Positions 1-10,864 of a DNA stretch of 64,000 bases are shown one piece after another. The notes under the pieces are model-generated. The model was not told where the DNA came from. It searched no databases and was given only the letters and a program-made list of their open reading frames with translations. The position numbers were made by a program, and so were the translations under genes. Source of the stretch: Massarina eburnea CBS 473.64 (taxonomy: Eukaryota > Ascomycota > Dothideomycetes > Pleosporales > Massarinaceae). The DNA lies in NCBI GenBank assembly GCA_010093635.1, contig MU006778.1, positions 500,412 through 564,411 on the forward strand, written 5' to 3'. Within the stretch, counting starts at the first letter, position 1; each line of letters starts with the position of its first letter.

Positions 1-2174
1 AGCGCATGGAGGAAGGCCGGCGAATGTTCCAGATATTTGCAGCACGAATGTTTGAACAGCGCGTTCTCCAAGCGTACAAGGAAAAGGTGGCCGCCGAACG
101 ACAGCAGCGACTTCTCGAGGAACTGGCCGAGGAAGATGACAAAAAGGAGCAGAAGGAGGCTAAAAAGGCCAAGGAGGCCCAAAAGCGCAAGGAGAAGAAG
201 GAAAAGGTAAGGCTGGCCAAGCAAGCGGAAAAGGAGAAGAAGGATGCCGAAGCAGCCGCTAGAGAAGAGGAAGCCCGGGTTGCCGAGGCCGCGCGTCAGG
301 AGGAGCAAAAGCGGAGGAAAGAGGAGCAGCGGAAGAAGAAGGAGGCAAGCCGAAAGGTGCAGGAGGAGGAGAAGCAGCGAAAAGAGGCTGAGCGGCTGAG
401 GCGGCAACAAGAGGAGCGCGACCGACAGCAAGAAGCCGAGCGCAAAGCCCGAGAGCAAAAGGCCCAGGAAAAGAAAGCCCGGGACGATGCGAAGCGGAAG
501 GAGCGTGAAGAGCGTGAAGCGAAAGACAAAGAGGCACGCGAGAAGAAGGCACACGACGACAAGGCACGCAAAGAGAAGGAGGCAGCAAGAGCTAAAGCAG
601 ACAAGGATCGCAGCCAGAAAGAGTTGCAGGCTGCTGCAGCGGCTCAGAATGCCTCTACACCAACAAAGAGGCTACAACAGCCGGTTGCTCCAGCTCTACC
701 TCCGCAGCTTCTCAAGCAAAACTCGTCAACCGGATACCCATCACCTCATGTGACCCCGGCCATTCCCAAAGCTCCTACTCCGAACCGACCTCGCCAGAGC
801 TCACAGCAAGGATCACATGGAGATTCGCCGAAAAACTTCCACATTGCTCCCGGAACCAGCAGCAAGTCCATGTCTCCTTCGCCGCAAGCACAGATTCCAG
901 TGGTGCCAAAGTCTATCTTGACGAAACCACCCTCACAGCATCCTACCCCGGCACCACACACCCAGCCCTCGTCACCGATGCTCCCCCTTGGACCGCCACC
1001 GGGGATGCCTATACCCCCTGGTATGGGACTGGGCATGAATGTGCCTCCAGGCCTGAATGGTTTCCCAGGTCAGGGTATGATACCCGGTATGATGGGTCCC
1101 GGTGGACGGATGCCCATCTTTCCACAGCAACAAGCAGCTCAGAACTTCCGCCCCTTTCCTCCTCCAGGCATGCACGCGCCGAACATGATGCAAATGGGTC
1201 GTGGATACCCAGGTATGGACGCTCCTCCCCCAGGCTTTGGACCGATGCCAGGTTTCCCCGGGCCGAACAACTTGCCCCAATTCGGCATGGGCGTGCCCGG
1301 TCACTCACGGCAACCATCTTATGACAAGCCCGCCACGGATAGCCCGATTGCTGCACCGCAAGCTCAGCCAATCCAGCGACCTACGCCCATCCAGCGGCCT
1401 TCTAGTGTGAAGCCGCACGATGAGAAAGAAGGCCAAGGCGGTGACGTGGACGAGCTCGCAAACCACTTGGGCAGTAAAGCATTGCTGGACGACGAAGAAG
1501 ACATAGCCGAGCTCCCAGAAGCAGGACGTAGAACAAGTTTGCAACAACATGGCTCCATCCGAGCTGCACCTCTCGGCTTTGGCTTCGCGGACCCGCCAAA
1601 TCAAGCTAGGCCAGATCTACATGCTCCGTTCGCAGGCTCAACCGGCGGTAGTGTTTGGGGGACGCCGCCCATGCCCTTCCCCATGCCGAACAATGCAGCA
1701 GGCTGGGGCAATTCTCCAACCTCGAGCATGTTCAACAGCCCCTTCTCCATGATGGGTGCGCCGCGGAACAACGAGCAGCGTGGGCCGAATGAGCAGCGCC
1801 TGGTCTGGCTCCGTCGGGTCGTATGCACGACGTGCAAGATGTTGGCATTGCGGCAGCCTGGCACCGACGGATACGTAGATGCAGGCGATGTCCACAGCCA
1901 CATCGACTCCTGTCGTGCTCCTGCGGAGCCCCGGGTCTCGGTCGAGGAAATCAAAGAAGCCTGCGATATCATCGGCGACAGCAGCAATGGCGGCGGAAAC
2001 TTGGACTACAAAGAGCTTCGGCCCGGACCGCTCTCACACATCAAGTTCGTCGAAGCGGGCGGACCACCACCTACGCTCGGCGAAATCGGTAGTCCCATTC
2101 CCAGCCACAGCGTCCCGGTTGGTGGGTTTGGAGCAGGCAGACCGTTTCCTGGACTGGGTCCTCAGGGCTTTTGA
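1..2174 (+). CDS. NST1: NST1-like stress response protein, 3' part (5' end outside window)
   Basis: The reading frame is open from the first bases and ends at a TGA at 2172-2174, so the start lies upstream of the window. The visible 722-residue part begins in the conserved NST1 block (EEGRRMFQIFAARMFEQRVL), then runs through about 180 residues of highly charged K/E/R/Q-rich coiled coil (residues 30-210). A long proline/glycine/methionine-rich disordered region follows (about 230-560), then a C-terminal Cys/His-containing segment (CTTCKML near residue 605). This order is that of fungal Nst1, a negative regulator of salt tolerance in yeast; the biochemical activity is unknown. The identification rests on the central block and the coiled coil. 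Many overlapping frames here are compositional shadows of the charged repeat. Confidence 0.85.
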   Translation, partial: RMEEGRRMFQIFAARMFEQRVLQAYKEKVAAERQQRLLEELAEEDDKKEQKEAKKAKEAQKRKEKKEKVRLAKQAEKEKKDAEAAAREEEARVAEAARQEEQKRRKEEQRKKKEASRKVQEEEKQRKEAERLRRQQEERDRQQEAERKAREQKAQEKKARDDAKRKEREEREAKDKEAREKKAHDDKARKEKEAARAKADKDRSQKELQAAAAAQNASTPTKRLQQPVAPALPPQLLKQNSSTGYPSPHVTPAIPKAPTPNRPRQSSQQGSHGDSPKNFHIAPGTSSKSMSPSPQAQIPVVPKSILTKPPSQHPTPAPHTQPSSPMLPLGPPPGMPIPPGMGLGMNVPPGLNGFPGQGMIPGMMGPGGRMPIFPQQQAAQNFRPFPPPGMHAPNMMQMGRGYPGMDAPPPGFGPMPGFPGPNNLPQFGMGVPGHSRQPSYDKPATDSPIAAPQAQPIQRPTPIQRPSSVKPHDEKEGQGGDVDELANHLGSKALLDDEEDIAELPEAGRRTSLQQHGSIRAAPLGFGFADPPNQARPDLHAPFAGSTGGSVWGTPPMPFPMPNNAAGWGNSPTSSMFNSPFSMMGAPRNNEQRGPNEQRLVWLRRVVCTTCKMLALRQPGTDGYVDAGDVHSHIDSCRAPAEPRVSVEEIKEACDIIGDSSNGGGNLDYKELRPGPLSHIKFVEAGGPPPTLGEIGSPIPSHSVPVGGFGAGRPFPGLGPQGF

Positions 2175-2929
2175 AGCAGATTCTTCGGGGCTTCTGGTCT
2201 GACAGTTTTGCATGTGTGCAGATATATCCCTTTTCCTTAGTTTACCTTTCGACATGGATATCTTCAGGTGGTAGGTGCATGGTATCTGGAGTCTGTAGCC
2301 TCTAGGTAGTTTGTCTCGATCGGGAGCTTGCAGGGGGTAGCTCCAATTGAAGCCCACCCTTCTTTCAGTTTTTCGCTGTATACTTGTACTTGATGAGTGG
2401 AATTTAGCAGAACATTACAGTGGGCCCGACGGCACCACCTACCACTATGTATGGTGACAGTTTGGTTCGGCTGCGGTCCGTTTCCGCTCCTCCACAAGGC
2501 GGGGAAGCAATGTGAAACGAAGGCGTCATCTTTCCTAATTCCTGAGGACCACTTTCTATTTCTCATGGCGAAAACAGCATTGATCGGTGTGACTGTCAGC
2601 GCATGTGTATATATATATATTGATTCCGTGTATCGACGGATACCTAGTTAGGAAGAAAATGCAAGCTTGCAAGCTGCACTACTGGCAACAAAACGTCAGA
2701 ATGGTGGCGTCGCCCAAAGCAGACAAGTGCTTGGCCCTGCATGCGCTAGCGCTGGAGGGGTTCTTGCGGCTCATCCGTCAACAAGCAGGTACACCGACCA
2801 CGCTGTCCTCCACCCTCGCCTCTTCTTTGATTCTTCTTTGCTTCCCAATTATCCCGTACACTTGACGGCCGTATTGTTCACGAGCTTTAGAGAATCTAGA
2901 TATATAGTTGAGAGTGGCATCGTTGGAAC
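2175..2929. other. Intergenic region between NST1 and PCM1
   Basis: No coding sequence is supported. The stretch holds the 3' end of NST1 and the promoter of the phosphoacetylglucosamine mutase gene, with a short AT dinucleotide run near 2610-2620. Short open frames here lack family resemblance and splice-consistent extensions. Confidence 0.6.
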
Positions 2930-4754
2930 ATGTCCGATCCTATCGTTGAGGCTGTAGCCAAGCACCCCGCGCCTGAGGGCCTGGTGTATACGTATGGGAC
3001 TGCTGGGGTATGTGAACTAAAGCTCCCGACAAGAGATTGCGTGTGCTGATAGATGCAACAGTTCCGCACGAAAGCGTAAGCCTCCCCGCACCCGCCAGAT
3101 CTCACATTGGGCCTAATTGGAGCAGTGAGGTCCTCGATTCGGTCTTGGCCCGCGTCGGTCTCGTAGCGTCGCTGAGGTCTCGCTCGTTGAAGGGGAAATG
3201 GATTGGTGTTATGATCACGGCGTCGCACAACCCGCCGGAGGATAATGGTGTCAAGCTTGTGGAGCCGTTGGTATGACATACGGAAGAAGGCCAAAGTGGG
3301 TGCCGAAGACTGATACGTTGCAGGGGAACATGTTGCAAGAGGACTGGGAAGTCATCAGCACCGAGATTGCCAACAAAATCACGCCCGAAGACGTCTCGAA
3401 ATACTATCACGACATCGCCGCACAAGAGAAGGCAGACCTCGGAACACCTGCCCGTGTAGTCGTCGCCCGCGACACGAGAGCTTCGGGATCCAGACTCCTC
3501 GGATGTCTGCTCGATGGTCTGAAGGCTACGGGCGCCGAGGTCAAGGAGTATGGCTTTCTGACGACACCGCAGCTGCACTACATGGTTCGATGCTTGAATA
3601 CGGAGGGCACGAAGGATGCGTATGGCACGCCGACCGAGAAGGGATACTACGAGAAGTTTGGTGCAGCGTTCAAGAATGCATTAAAGGGCAAGAAGCCGGC
3701 TGGCAGTCTGACGGTGGACTGTGCAAATGGTGTTGGCGGACCGAAGTTGGCCGAGTTGATCAAGTATCTTCCACCCAAGGAGGAGGCGTTGGAGATCTTT
3801 GTGATCAACGACAATGTAATCAAGCCGGAGAGCTTGAACGTGGAGGTAAAGTGACCAACGTGGTAGAGATTGGCCTGTCCTGACATTTCCTAGTGTGGCG
3901 CCGACTTCGTCAAGACAAACCAGCGTGCTCCTCCCTCGTCAAAAACCGGCCCCGGCGACCGATGCGCCTCTCTCGACGGCGACGCCGACCGCGTGGTCTA
4001 CTACTTCAAAGACTCTAGCAACGTCTTCCGCCTGCTCGACGGCGACCGCATCGCCACACTCGTAGCCTCCTTCCTCGGCGACCAAGTGCGTCTCGCGGGC
4101 CTCGCAGACAGCATCAAGATCGGCGTGGTTCAAACCGCCTACGCAAACGGCGCGGCGACGCAATACGTCGAGCAGAACCTCAAGCTCAAGGTGGACTGCA
4201 CACCTACCGGAGTCAAGTACCTGCACCACGCAGCCGAGAAGCTTGACATTGGCGTCTACTTCGAAGCCAATGGCCATGGCACCGTCATCTTCTCGGCCGA
4301 CACGCTCGACACAGTTGCAAAGTACGAGCCCAAGTCGCCCGGCCAGAAAGAAGCCCTCGACGTGCTCCGGGCCTGCATCAACCTCATCAACCAGTCCGTC
4401 GGCGACGCGCTTTCCGACTTCCTGCTCGTCGAAGTGGTGCTCGCGCACAAGAACTGGGGACCTCAGGAATGGCTCTCGACTTACACCGACCTTCCCAACC
4501 GGCTCGCCAAAGTCATCGTCAAAGACCGCAATATTTTCAAGACGACAGATGCGGAGAGGAAGTTGGTGGCACCCGAGGGTCTGCAGGGACACATTGACCG
4601 GGAGGTGCAGAAGGTGAGACAGGGCAGGAGCTTTGCTAGGGCAAGTGGCACTGAGGATGCTGTGAGGGTGTATGCGGAGGCGGCTACGACCAAGGAGGCC
4701 GAGGATTTGGCGCGCAAGGTTAGTGAGCTTGTGAAGACGGCCGGCGGTGCGTAA
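2930..4754 (+). CDS. PCM1: Phosphoacetylglucosamine mutase
   Basis: This enzyme interconverts GlcNAc-6-P and GlcNAc-1-P in the cytosolic UDP-GlcNAc pathway that feeds chitin, N-glycan and GPI synthesis. Five exons join in frame: 2930-3007, 3062-3075, 3126-3270, 3324-3845, 3894-4754, giving 539 aa, close to the yeast enzyme (557 aa). The tiny 14-nt second exon is required to complete the N-terminal motif TYGTAGFRTKAEVL. Visible signatures are the catalytic phosphoserine loop MITASHNPPEDNGVK (Ser64), the metal loop LDGDADR (residues 280-286) and the C-terminal phosphate-binding loop ARASGTEDAVRVY. The ATG at 2930 is the first one compatible with the family N-terminus. Four introns of 48-54 nt lie in the first half of the gene. 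Confidence 0.95.
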
Positions 4755-5482
4755 AAGGCCAGGGCCATGGAGTAGAAAAGTTTTGCAATAAATATGTTGA
4801 CCTGACCGGACTCAGTGCCCGTACTGTCCACCCCATCTATCTTTCTAACCGCCTCGTTTCAAAGAGCCACGCACCAATGGAAGCGCGCGCATGACGAATA
4901 ATTTCGTGGCCTCTCGTCGCAAGCACCCGCTGTTTTAGTCTTGCTGGCGACGATGGTGCTTGTTTCAGGCATATTCCTAATTGATTGGAAGGGTGATCCG
5001 GATCCGATAGTGCAGTTCATGTAGGTACCATTCTAGCAGCTCCGCGTTTGACAGGCGGCGGCGAAGATCGAGCATAGCGTACCGCTCTCTTGCGCGTCTG
5101 GGAAACGATCAACGGTCGCGACCTTTCTGGCCAAAAATAGCCATTCTGCGCATGGAACGACGGCATCGTCAGCAACGAATGGGAAGCGCCGAAGCCAGCG
5201 AAGTGGAGTAGCTGAGCCCACAGGGGTCGTCTGGGCATGCTGAGGGATCTCCCAGCGAACTGACTAGTGGAGAGCTTCTCCTCCTCCCACTCCACACTCT
5301 TTCCTTTGTTCTCTCTTTTTGCCTGTCCGCTCGTTCCCAAGAACCGTCAAAGGAACAAAGAGTGGGAGAGCCAGAGAGCCAGAGAGTCAAAGAGCCAAAG
5401 AGCCAAAGAGTCCCTTATCCCCTCCCTTGCTTCACTTTACGCCCGAATTACCACCTTTCGCATCAACATACACATTCACAGC
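4755..5482. other. Intergenic region with CSC1-like gene promoter
   Basis: No gene is supported. The right part, from about 5230, is pyrimidine-rich and then contains the small tandem repeat listed separately. It is the promoter and 5' leader of the downstream channel gene. Confidence 0.55.
5367..5414 (+). repeat. 8-bp tandem repeat in 5' leader (6 units)
   Basis: Six consecutive 8-bp units follow the pattern AGAG[C/T]C[A/C][A/G/C], starting at 5367, 5375, 5383, 5391, 5399 and 5407. They lie 69-116 bp upstream of the ATG at 5483, so they are probably transcribed into the 5' leader. This purine-rich block follows a pyrimidine-rich stretch. Confidence 0.7.
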
Positions 5483-8456
5483 ATGGCTTCGACTTCCTCA
5501 GGGCGCTTGCGACTGGCGCGCGACGACGACATCAACACGAAGCTGCTCAGACTCATGTCCGATCCATTCGGCAACCAGGTGCGCACATGTACTCACTGGG
5601 CCGTGGTGCTCCGTAGGGCTAACACCATCTACAGGTCGCCAAGGATTCCGTGCTCGTCGCCGTGGGCACCTCGCTCGCCATCACCGTCCTCGTCTTCCTC
5701 GCCTTCTGCGTCCTCCGCCCATGGAACCAGATTGTATATGCACCCCGTCTCCGCCATGCCGACGCCAAGCACAAACCGCCACCCATGGACAAGAGCCTCT
5801 TCGCCTGGTACAAGCCCGTGTTCAAGACCGCCGAGCAGCAGTACATCCAGCTGATTGGCATGGATGCGACCATTTTCCTGCGCATATCTCGCATGTGCAG
5901 GAACATGTTCGTGCTGCTCGCCATCGTCGGCTGCGCCATCATCATCCCTGTGAACATCTCGAAATCCGTATTGGCCGACACCAGCACCAGAACGTTTGCG
6001 AATGCCATCTATTTGATGACTCCGCGAGAACTGTACGGCGAAGCGTATTGGGCCTTCGTCATCATGGCCTATATTTTCGACATCATCGTGTGCAGCTTTC
6101 TGTGGGTGACGTACCGCGCCGTGCATCAGCTAAGGAGAACGTACATGGAGGGCGCAGACTATCAGAACAGCCTCCATTCGAGGACGCTGATGATATCCGA
6201 CATCTCCCGCAATTTCCGCAGCGATCAGGGTCTCTTGGAGATTGCAGACAGCCTCAAGACGACCCCGGAAGTACCGCGCGCTTCGATTGGAAGGAACGTC
6301 AAGGATATTCCCGATCTCATCGAAGAGCACGAGGAGGCTGTGATCGAGCTGGAGCAGGTCCTCGCCAAGTACCTGAAGAACCCAAACAGCCTGCCTTCGA
6401 CACGGCCCATGTGCAAGCCATCGAAGAAGGACCCGGAATTCACCAACAAGAACGAGAAAGTCGATGCGATCGACTACCTGAGCGCAAGGATCCAGCGTCT
6501 GGAGGGTAAGATCAAGGAGGTCCGCGAGACCGTGGACAAGCGAGATGCCATGTCTTACGGATTCGCCAGCTACGAGACCATCGAGTCGGCGCACACGGTT
6601 GCATTTGCCGCTCGGAGAAAGCATCCCAAGGGTTCCAAAGTACAGATAGCCCCCAAGCCCAAGGACATCATCTGGACAAACTTGCCCGTAAAACCCAAAG
6701 TCCGACGTTGGAAACGCTTCATCAACAGGCTCTGGATCACTCTGCTTACTCTGCTATACTTTGTCCCCAACGCCTTGATTGCCGTGTTCCTCGCTCAGCT
6801 CAGCAATATCGCCCTCCTCTGGCCCACATTCGCTGTTGAGATGAACAAGAACCCCAAAACATGGGCCCTCGTTCAGGGTATCGCTGCTCCCGCCCTCACC
6901 TCGCTCTTCTACTACTTCCTCCCCATAATATTCCGCCAACTCTCCGTCTCCGCTGGCGACATCACCAAGACCTCGCGCGAGAGACACGTTGTCTCGCAGC
7001 TGTACTCCTTCTTTATCTTCAACAATCTCATCGTCTTCTCGCTATTCGCTGCTGTCTTCACCATGGTTAGCGCCGCCATCAGCATAGCAAATGACACCCA
7101 ACTGCCTTGGTACGATGTTATAATGGAAATACATCCCTTTATCAACATCATGGTTGCGCTCTGCAACATCTCGCCTTTCTGGGTCACATGGCTTGTGCAG
7201 CGTAATTTGGGTGCCGCCATCGACCTGTCGCAGTTTGTGAACTTGGCCTGGGGTTCTTTTTCGAGGAAATTCTTGAACCCAACGCCCAGAGAACTGATCA
7301 AGCGCACGGCTCCTCCTCCGTTCGACTACGCGAGTTACTATAACTACTATCTATTTTACACCACCGTGGCGTTGACGTTCGGATGTTTACAGCCGCTTAC
7401 GCTTGTTGTGACGGCCTTCTACTTCACCATCGACTCGTCGATGAAGAAGTATCTCTTGATGTAAGCCATGTTCCCTTTTCTTTTCTCTGAATCTTTGCTC
7501 ACAAAAACAGGTACGTTTTCTGCACCAAGAACGAGTCGGGGGGTCTTTACTGGCGCGCCGTTTTCAACCGCTTCCTTGCCGGTACCTTCCTCGCCAATCT
7601 CGTCATGGCCCTCACAGTAGGCGCCCGTGGCGACCAGCGAGTGATGATGCTCGGCTCAATGGCCCCACTCCCCTTGATCCTATTCGGCTTCAAAATGTAC
7701 TGCAAAAGCACCTTCGACAACTCGATCAAGTACTACACCAAAGGCAAAACACCAAAGGGTGTTGAAGCACCTCCGCCAATTGATAAGGAGTCACGACGTC
7801 GTGACCGCGTGGCCGTACGTTTCGGCCATCCGGCCCTGTATCAGAAATTGACGGTACCAATGGTGCACGAGAAGAGCAAGCATTTGCTCGCTGAAGTCTA
7901 TCGCGGACGTTTAGACGGCGATCTTGGCGCAACAGCAGGCTACAGCGACATGTACTCAATGAAGCGCATGAGCAAAGAGAATCCCGGTAAACCCATGGGC
8001 TCCGCAAACGGCCCCTTCGAATTTGTCTCAGACTCCAACATGGATTTCGAGAACTTCAAGAACCGGCCCGAATTCAACGACGATTATGGTGGCGATGGCT
8101 CGGTCTACGGCGGCAGTACCACCGCCTCGCGACCGGGCACGCCGTCCTCCGTCATGGGCGGGAATGAGAGAGGCCGGCCGATGAGCAGAGATTCGGAACG
8201 CACTTTCGGTCCGGAGGATGGCACGGGTGTTACCTATCCCAAGGGGTATCATACCACGCCGAGCCAGTTGAGGGAGTATAGTCCGAGCCCGGAGCGGGGC
8301 GCTGGCGGATTTGGAAGAGTGCCGAGCAATCCGTATAGTATTCCGGCAAGAGACGATACGAACCTGCTGGGAGGTGCTGCGCCCATGGGAGGTCAAACAC
8401 CACACCAAGCGTACTCTCCGTATTCGGAGGGACATACCGAGTATTTCCGGAGGTGA
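5483..8456 (+). CDS. CSC1/OSCA-like (DUF221) calcium-permeable stress-gated cation channel
   Basis: Three exons (5483-5578, 5635-7460, 7511-8456) give 955 aa; the second intron splits the ATG codon of a Leu-Met-Tyr junction. The order is that of fungal CSC1/RSN1 proteins: an N-terminal membrane segment (about residues 38-60), further helices around residues 125-145 and 175-200, a cytosolic domain with a coiled-coil stretch, then the cluster of helices of the DUF221 core from about residue 395 to 720. The C-terminus is a long hydrophilic tail rich in Ser, Gly and Pro (last ~230 residues). The family forms osmosensitive Ca-permeable channels in the plasma membrane or ER; which paralogue this is cannot be told. 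The start is supported by the short first exon ending with FGNQ before a GT donor. Confidence 0.9.
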
Positions 8457-9003
8457 CGAGAAAGCAAAGGTGAAACGGTTCACGAATTTCTTTAATTTTA
8501 CTGAATCTAGCGAAGGAGAAGAGTAGGAAGGGGTGGATCTTGAATTATTATTTTTTTCGATTTCTTTCTTCTTGCAAACGCATGGCTACCAGAAGGGGCC
8601 TTTTGTGCATATAGATGGCGTTATCTTCGCGGAATCTGTGTGAGAAGGCGTGTGGCAAAAAAAAAAGTGCGATAGACTAGAGCTGCGAGGTCGAGTGGAT
8701 GTTGGGTAGGAGTATGCATGCATGTGTGCTAGATACCATATCTTGTTCGTTGCCTTGTTTGTCGCTCCGATAGCCGATCTTCGGTGGCCTGTCTAGGTTT
8801 GATTGGTTGTTTGTTTGTTTGGTTTTTGGTTTTTTTTGTGTTTCCAGGCGTCGGGTTATGGCGCCTGGCATTCAACGTATCGTATCCTTCCTTTGTAACT
8901 TGTTTGTTATGATTTTTTAAGAGTTTTGACTTTTTATGATGGTGGTGAATAGCTGAATAGCGCTTGATAATGGTATTATAATCTTGAGTGTGTTGGTCTT
9001 TTC

Positions 9004-9071
<68 letters not shown>

Positions 9072-9212
9072 ACATTCAAGTTTATCAAGTGCAGTTGCCT
9101 TATGGAGCCCTGTTCCCTCAATCATTTCTTGGGACAAAACTACTGTTCTAAACAGAAGCTCTTAGAAACAACATATTCAGCTACATGGACCCATGGTTAT
9201 AGAGCCTAAACA
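8457..9212. other. Intergenic region with T/G-rich tract and CT microsatellite
   Basis: No gene is seen. The 3' flank of the channel gene contains poly-A and poly-T runs (about 8657-8668 and 8828-8837), a GTTT-rich stretch at 8797-8842 and the CT microsatellite listed separately. Confidence 0.6.
9005..9068 (+). repeat. (TC)n microsatellite, about 32 units
   Basis: This is an uninterrupted TC dinucleotide run of about 64 bp. It sits 145 bp upstream of the RRM-like relic. It creates artefactual Arg-Glu and Ser-Leu open frames on the two strands, which are not genes. Confidence 0.95.
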
Positions 9213-9758
9213 ATGCCGCAGATGTCCGGCATACCCTCGCACAATCCACAACAGGTCTTTGGAGTGTACAACCTGGCATATGTGTTTCGATATCCGAATG
9301 CACCGTACAATATATCTCAAGCCCCTAGCGGGTACAACCAGCCATATCCAGTCAATCACGGTGATCAATCGTAAAGTTCGTCTCATCAACAGCAACAGCA
9401 GTATCCAAACTACCAAGGAGTTCAGACTGCGCCTCCCACCACAAGAGTTCCTCCGGTATCAAACACCAGTCAGTTACCTGTCAATCCAACCACTAGAACA
9501 GTGGTGCCCAAGAAAGCAATCGTTCTCATCCACAATCTCCACGAAAGCATTACCACCATGGAGTTTAATCAATGGCATCGGCGGGAATTGGATCACAGAT
9601 CTTTACCAACAACGTGCAGGGTGGATTCTAAGGGGTGCGCACGCCTCGAGTTTGCATCCGCAAAAGAGGCCAACAGCGCTATCGAGTCTATCAACCGCTG
9701 CCGTATCACAACCTCGCCTCTGATACTCGCTAATACACACCTAACTGCCCATCTCTAA
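9213..9758 (+). pseudogene. Relic of an RRM-type RNA-binding protein, interrupted by one stop
   Basis: One continuous frame runs from an ATG at 9213 to a TAA at 9756-9758, broken only by an in-frame TAA at 9372-9374. Upstream of the stop the translation is Pro/Gln/Tyr-rich (SGYNQPYPVNHGDQ). Downstream it continues as SSHQQQQQYPNYQG, then an RRM-like part with RNP2-like IVLIHNL and RNP1-like CARLEFASAKEANSAIESIN. Composition matches on both sides of the stop, so a single CAA-to-TAA change within a Gln/Ser-rich linker is the simplest explanation. The only nearby splice pairs are too short (22-31 nt) or out of frame. An alternative is that the downstream part is a short intact gene starting elsewhere. 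Family assignment is from motif resemblance only. Confidence 0.45.
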
Positions 9759-10864
9759 GACGGAAAGCCGATTGTACAGCTTTCTCCGCCTAATTGCATG
9801 TGAGTCTACCCAGAAAGAATCTCCGCGTTTGGGCTAAGCTACTACCACTACTGCGAATATGGGCATTGCTTTTTCCTTTCACGGAATGAAATTGGCTGGT
9901 AGGGTTGTTTTCTTACACGTTGCGAAGGGGAACTTGAGTCATTTAGTTCGTGTCTTTGAGTTATGCTTTACCCTTTTTTTTTTCATGTCACTCATTCGTT
10001 TTGTTGTGTTTGATTAGCTATTCTTTTAGCGTAGGTATATTGTATATAATCAAATCATGGATAGAAAAGATCTTTCGGAAACCACGCCACCTCTTAATGA
10101 GAATGAGGGAGTGATTTTGACATGTGTACTAGTGGTCGATATAATCTTGAAATAACAATTACAGAAGTAGAACAGATAGTATGTCTTACCTTTACCATAG
10201 CCTTCATTTATCGCCAATGCTTCTGCCTAATCTCCTCTCATATCTATAAAAACATCATAGTTGACTCAACGATTTGAAAGACCTTTTGACGATAGGTGCC
10301 AAGCCTCGCTTGGTGACCGATCACGTGCCCTTTTTGAGATACCCCTTTGACAGTCAGAAAAGGTAGGGCGGACTACCTTCACATTTGTGTGCTCTTTTTA
10401 GATACCTTTGCCCTAGTACACATAGCTAGAATTGATAAAAGCATCATAATCTTTAATAAAGTGGCCCTTTCTAGGCGCCGGACACGAACCGTGTAATTCA
10501 TTACATAATCACGACTGGCTCAAGGCTCAGTCACCTGGACGAGCTACTTGTTCTGAAAGTAAAGGTCCTAGGAAGGCAGCAATCAAGGCGCCACTAGCGT
10601 CACCGTGGTGCGCCGCATATCAGCTCTCTCCCTCTCTCTCGAGGTGAAGGCGAGTAGGCAGGAGACGAAGCGTTGAGCACTCTGGGTGACGCCAGATCGG
10701 TAAAGATCATAGCCGTCTTTCTGTTCTACGAGCCCCGCATTATATATATATTACCTAGCTGCCTTCATCCTGATTCCCATACCTTTCTTGAGTTACCTCA
10801 CTCACCTCGCCCACGCCGAAGTCTCGATGAACGCGGATACTACATTCAAGTACCAACTGCAAAC
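9759..10864. other. Gene-free stretch with repeat fragments and a tRNA-like relic
   Basis: No protein gene is supported. It contains an imperfect direct repeat (10325-10350 and about 10389-10410, sharing GTGC[C/T]CTTTTT and GATACC), small hairpins (CCAAGC/GCTTGG near 10310-10322; AGGTAG/CTACCT near 10361-10378), and the tRNA-like element at 10474-10592. The right end is the promoter of the BTB gene, with a TATATATATA run near 10741-10750. Confidence 0.5.
10474..10592 (-). other. Possible degenerate tRNA-like / SINE-like element
   Basis: On the minus strand a box-A-like TAGCTCGTCCAGG (10546-10534) opens a perfect 4-bp D-stem (GCTC/GAGC). A box-B-like GGTTCGTGTCC (10490-10480, one mismatch to GGTTCGANTCC) follows 43 bp later. 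The segment is bounded by GGCGCC at 10474-10479 and 10587-10592. No acceptor stem closes at normal distance and the anticodon arm does not fold properly, so this is not a functional tRNA. It could be a decayed tRNA, a tRNA-derived SINE, or chance. Confidence 0.25.

Noticed and set aside
8988..9121. Open frames encoding (Ser-Leu)n and (Arg-Glu)n
   Set aside because: Purely products of the TC microsatellite.
9371..9417. A spliceable intron removing the in-frame TAA of the RRM-like relic
   Set aside because: The 47-nt candidate breaks the downstream frame, and the in-frame candidates are only 22-31 nt, below usable intron length.
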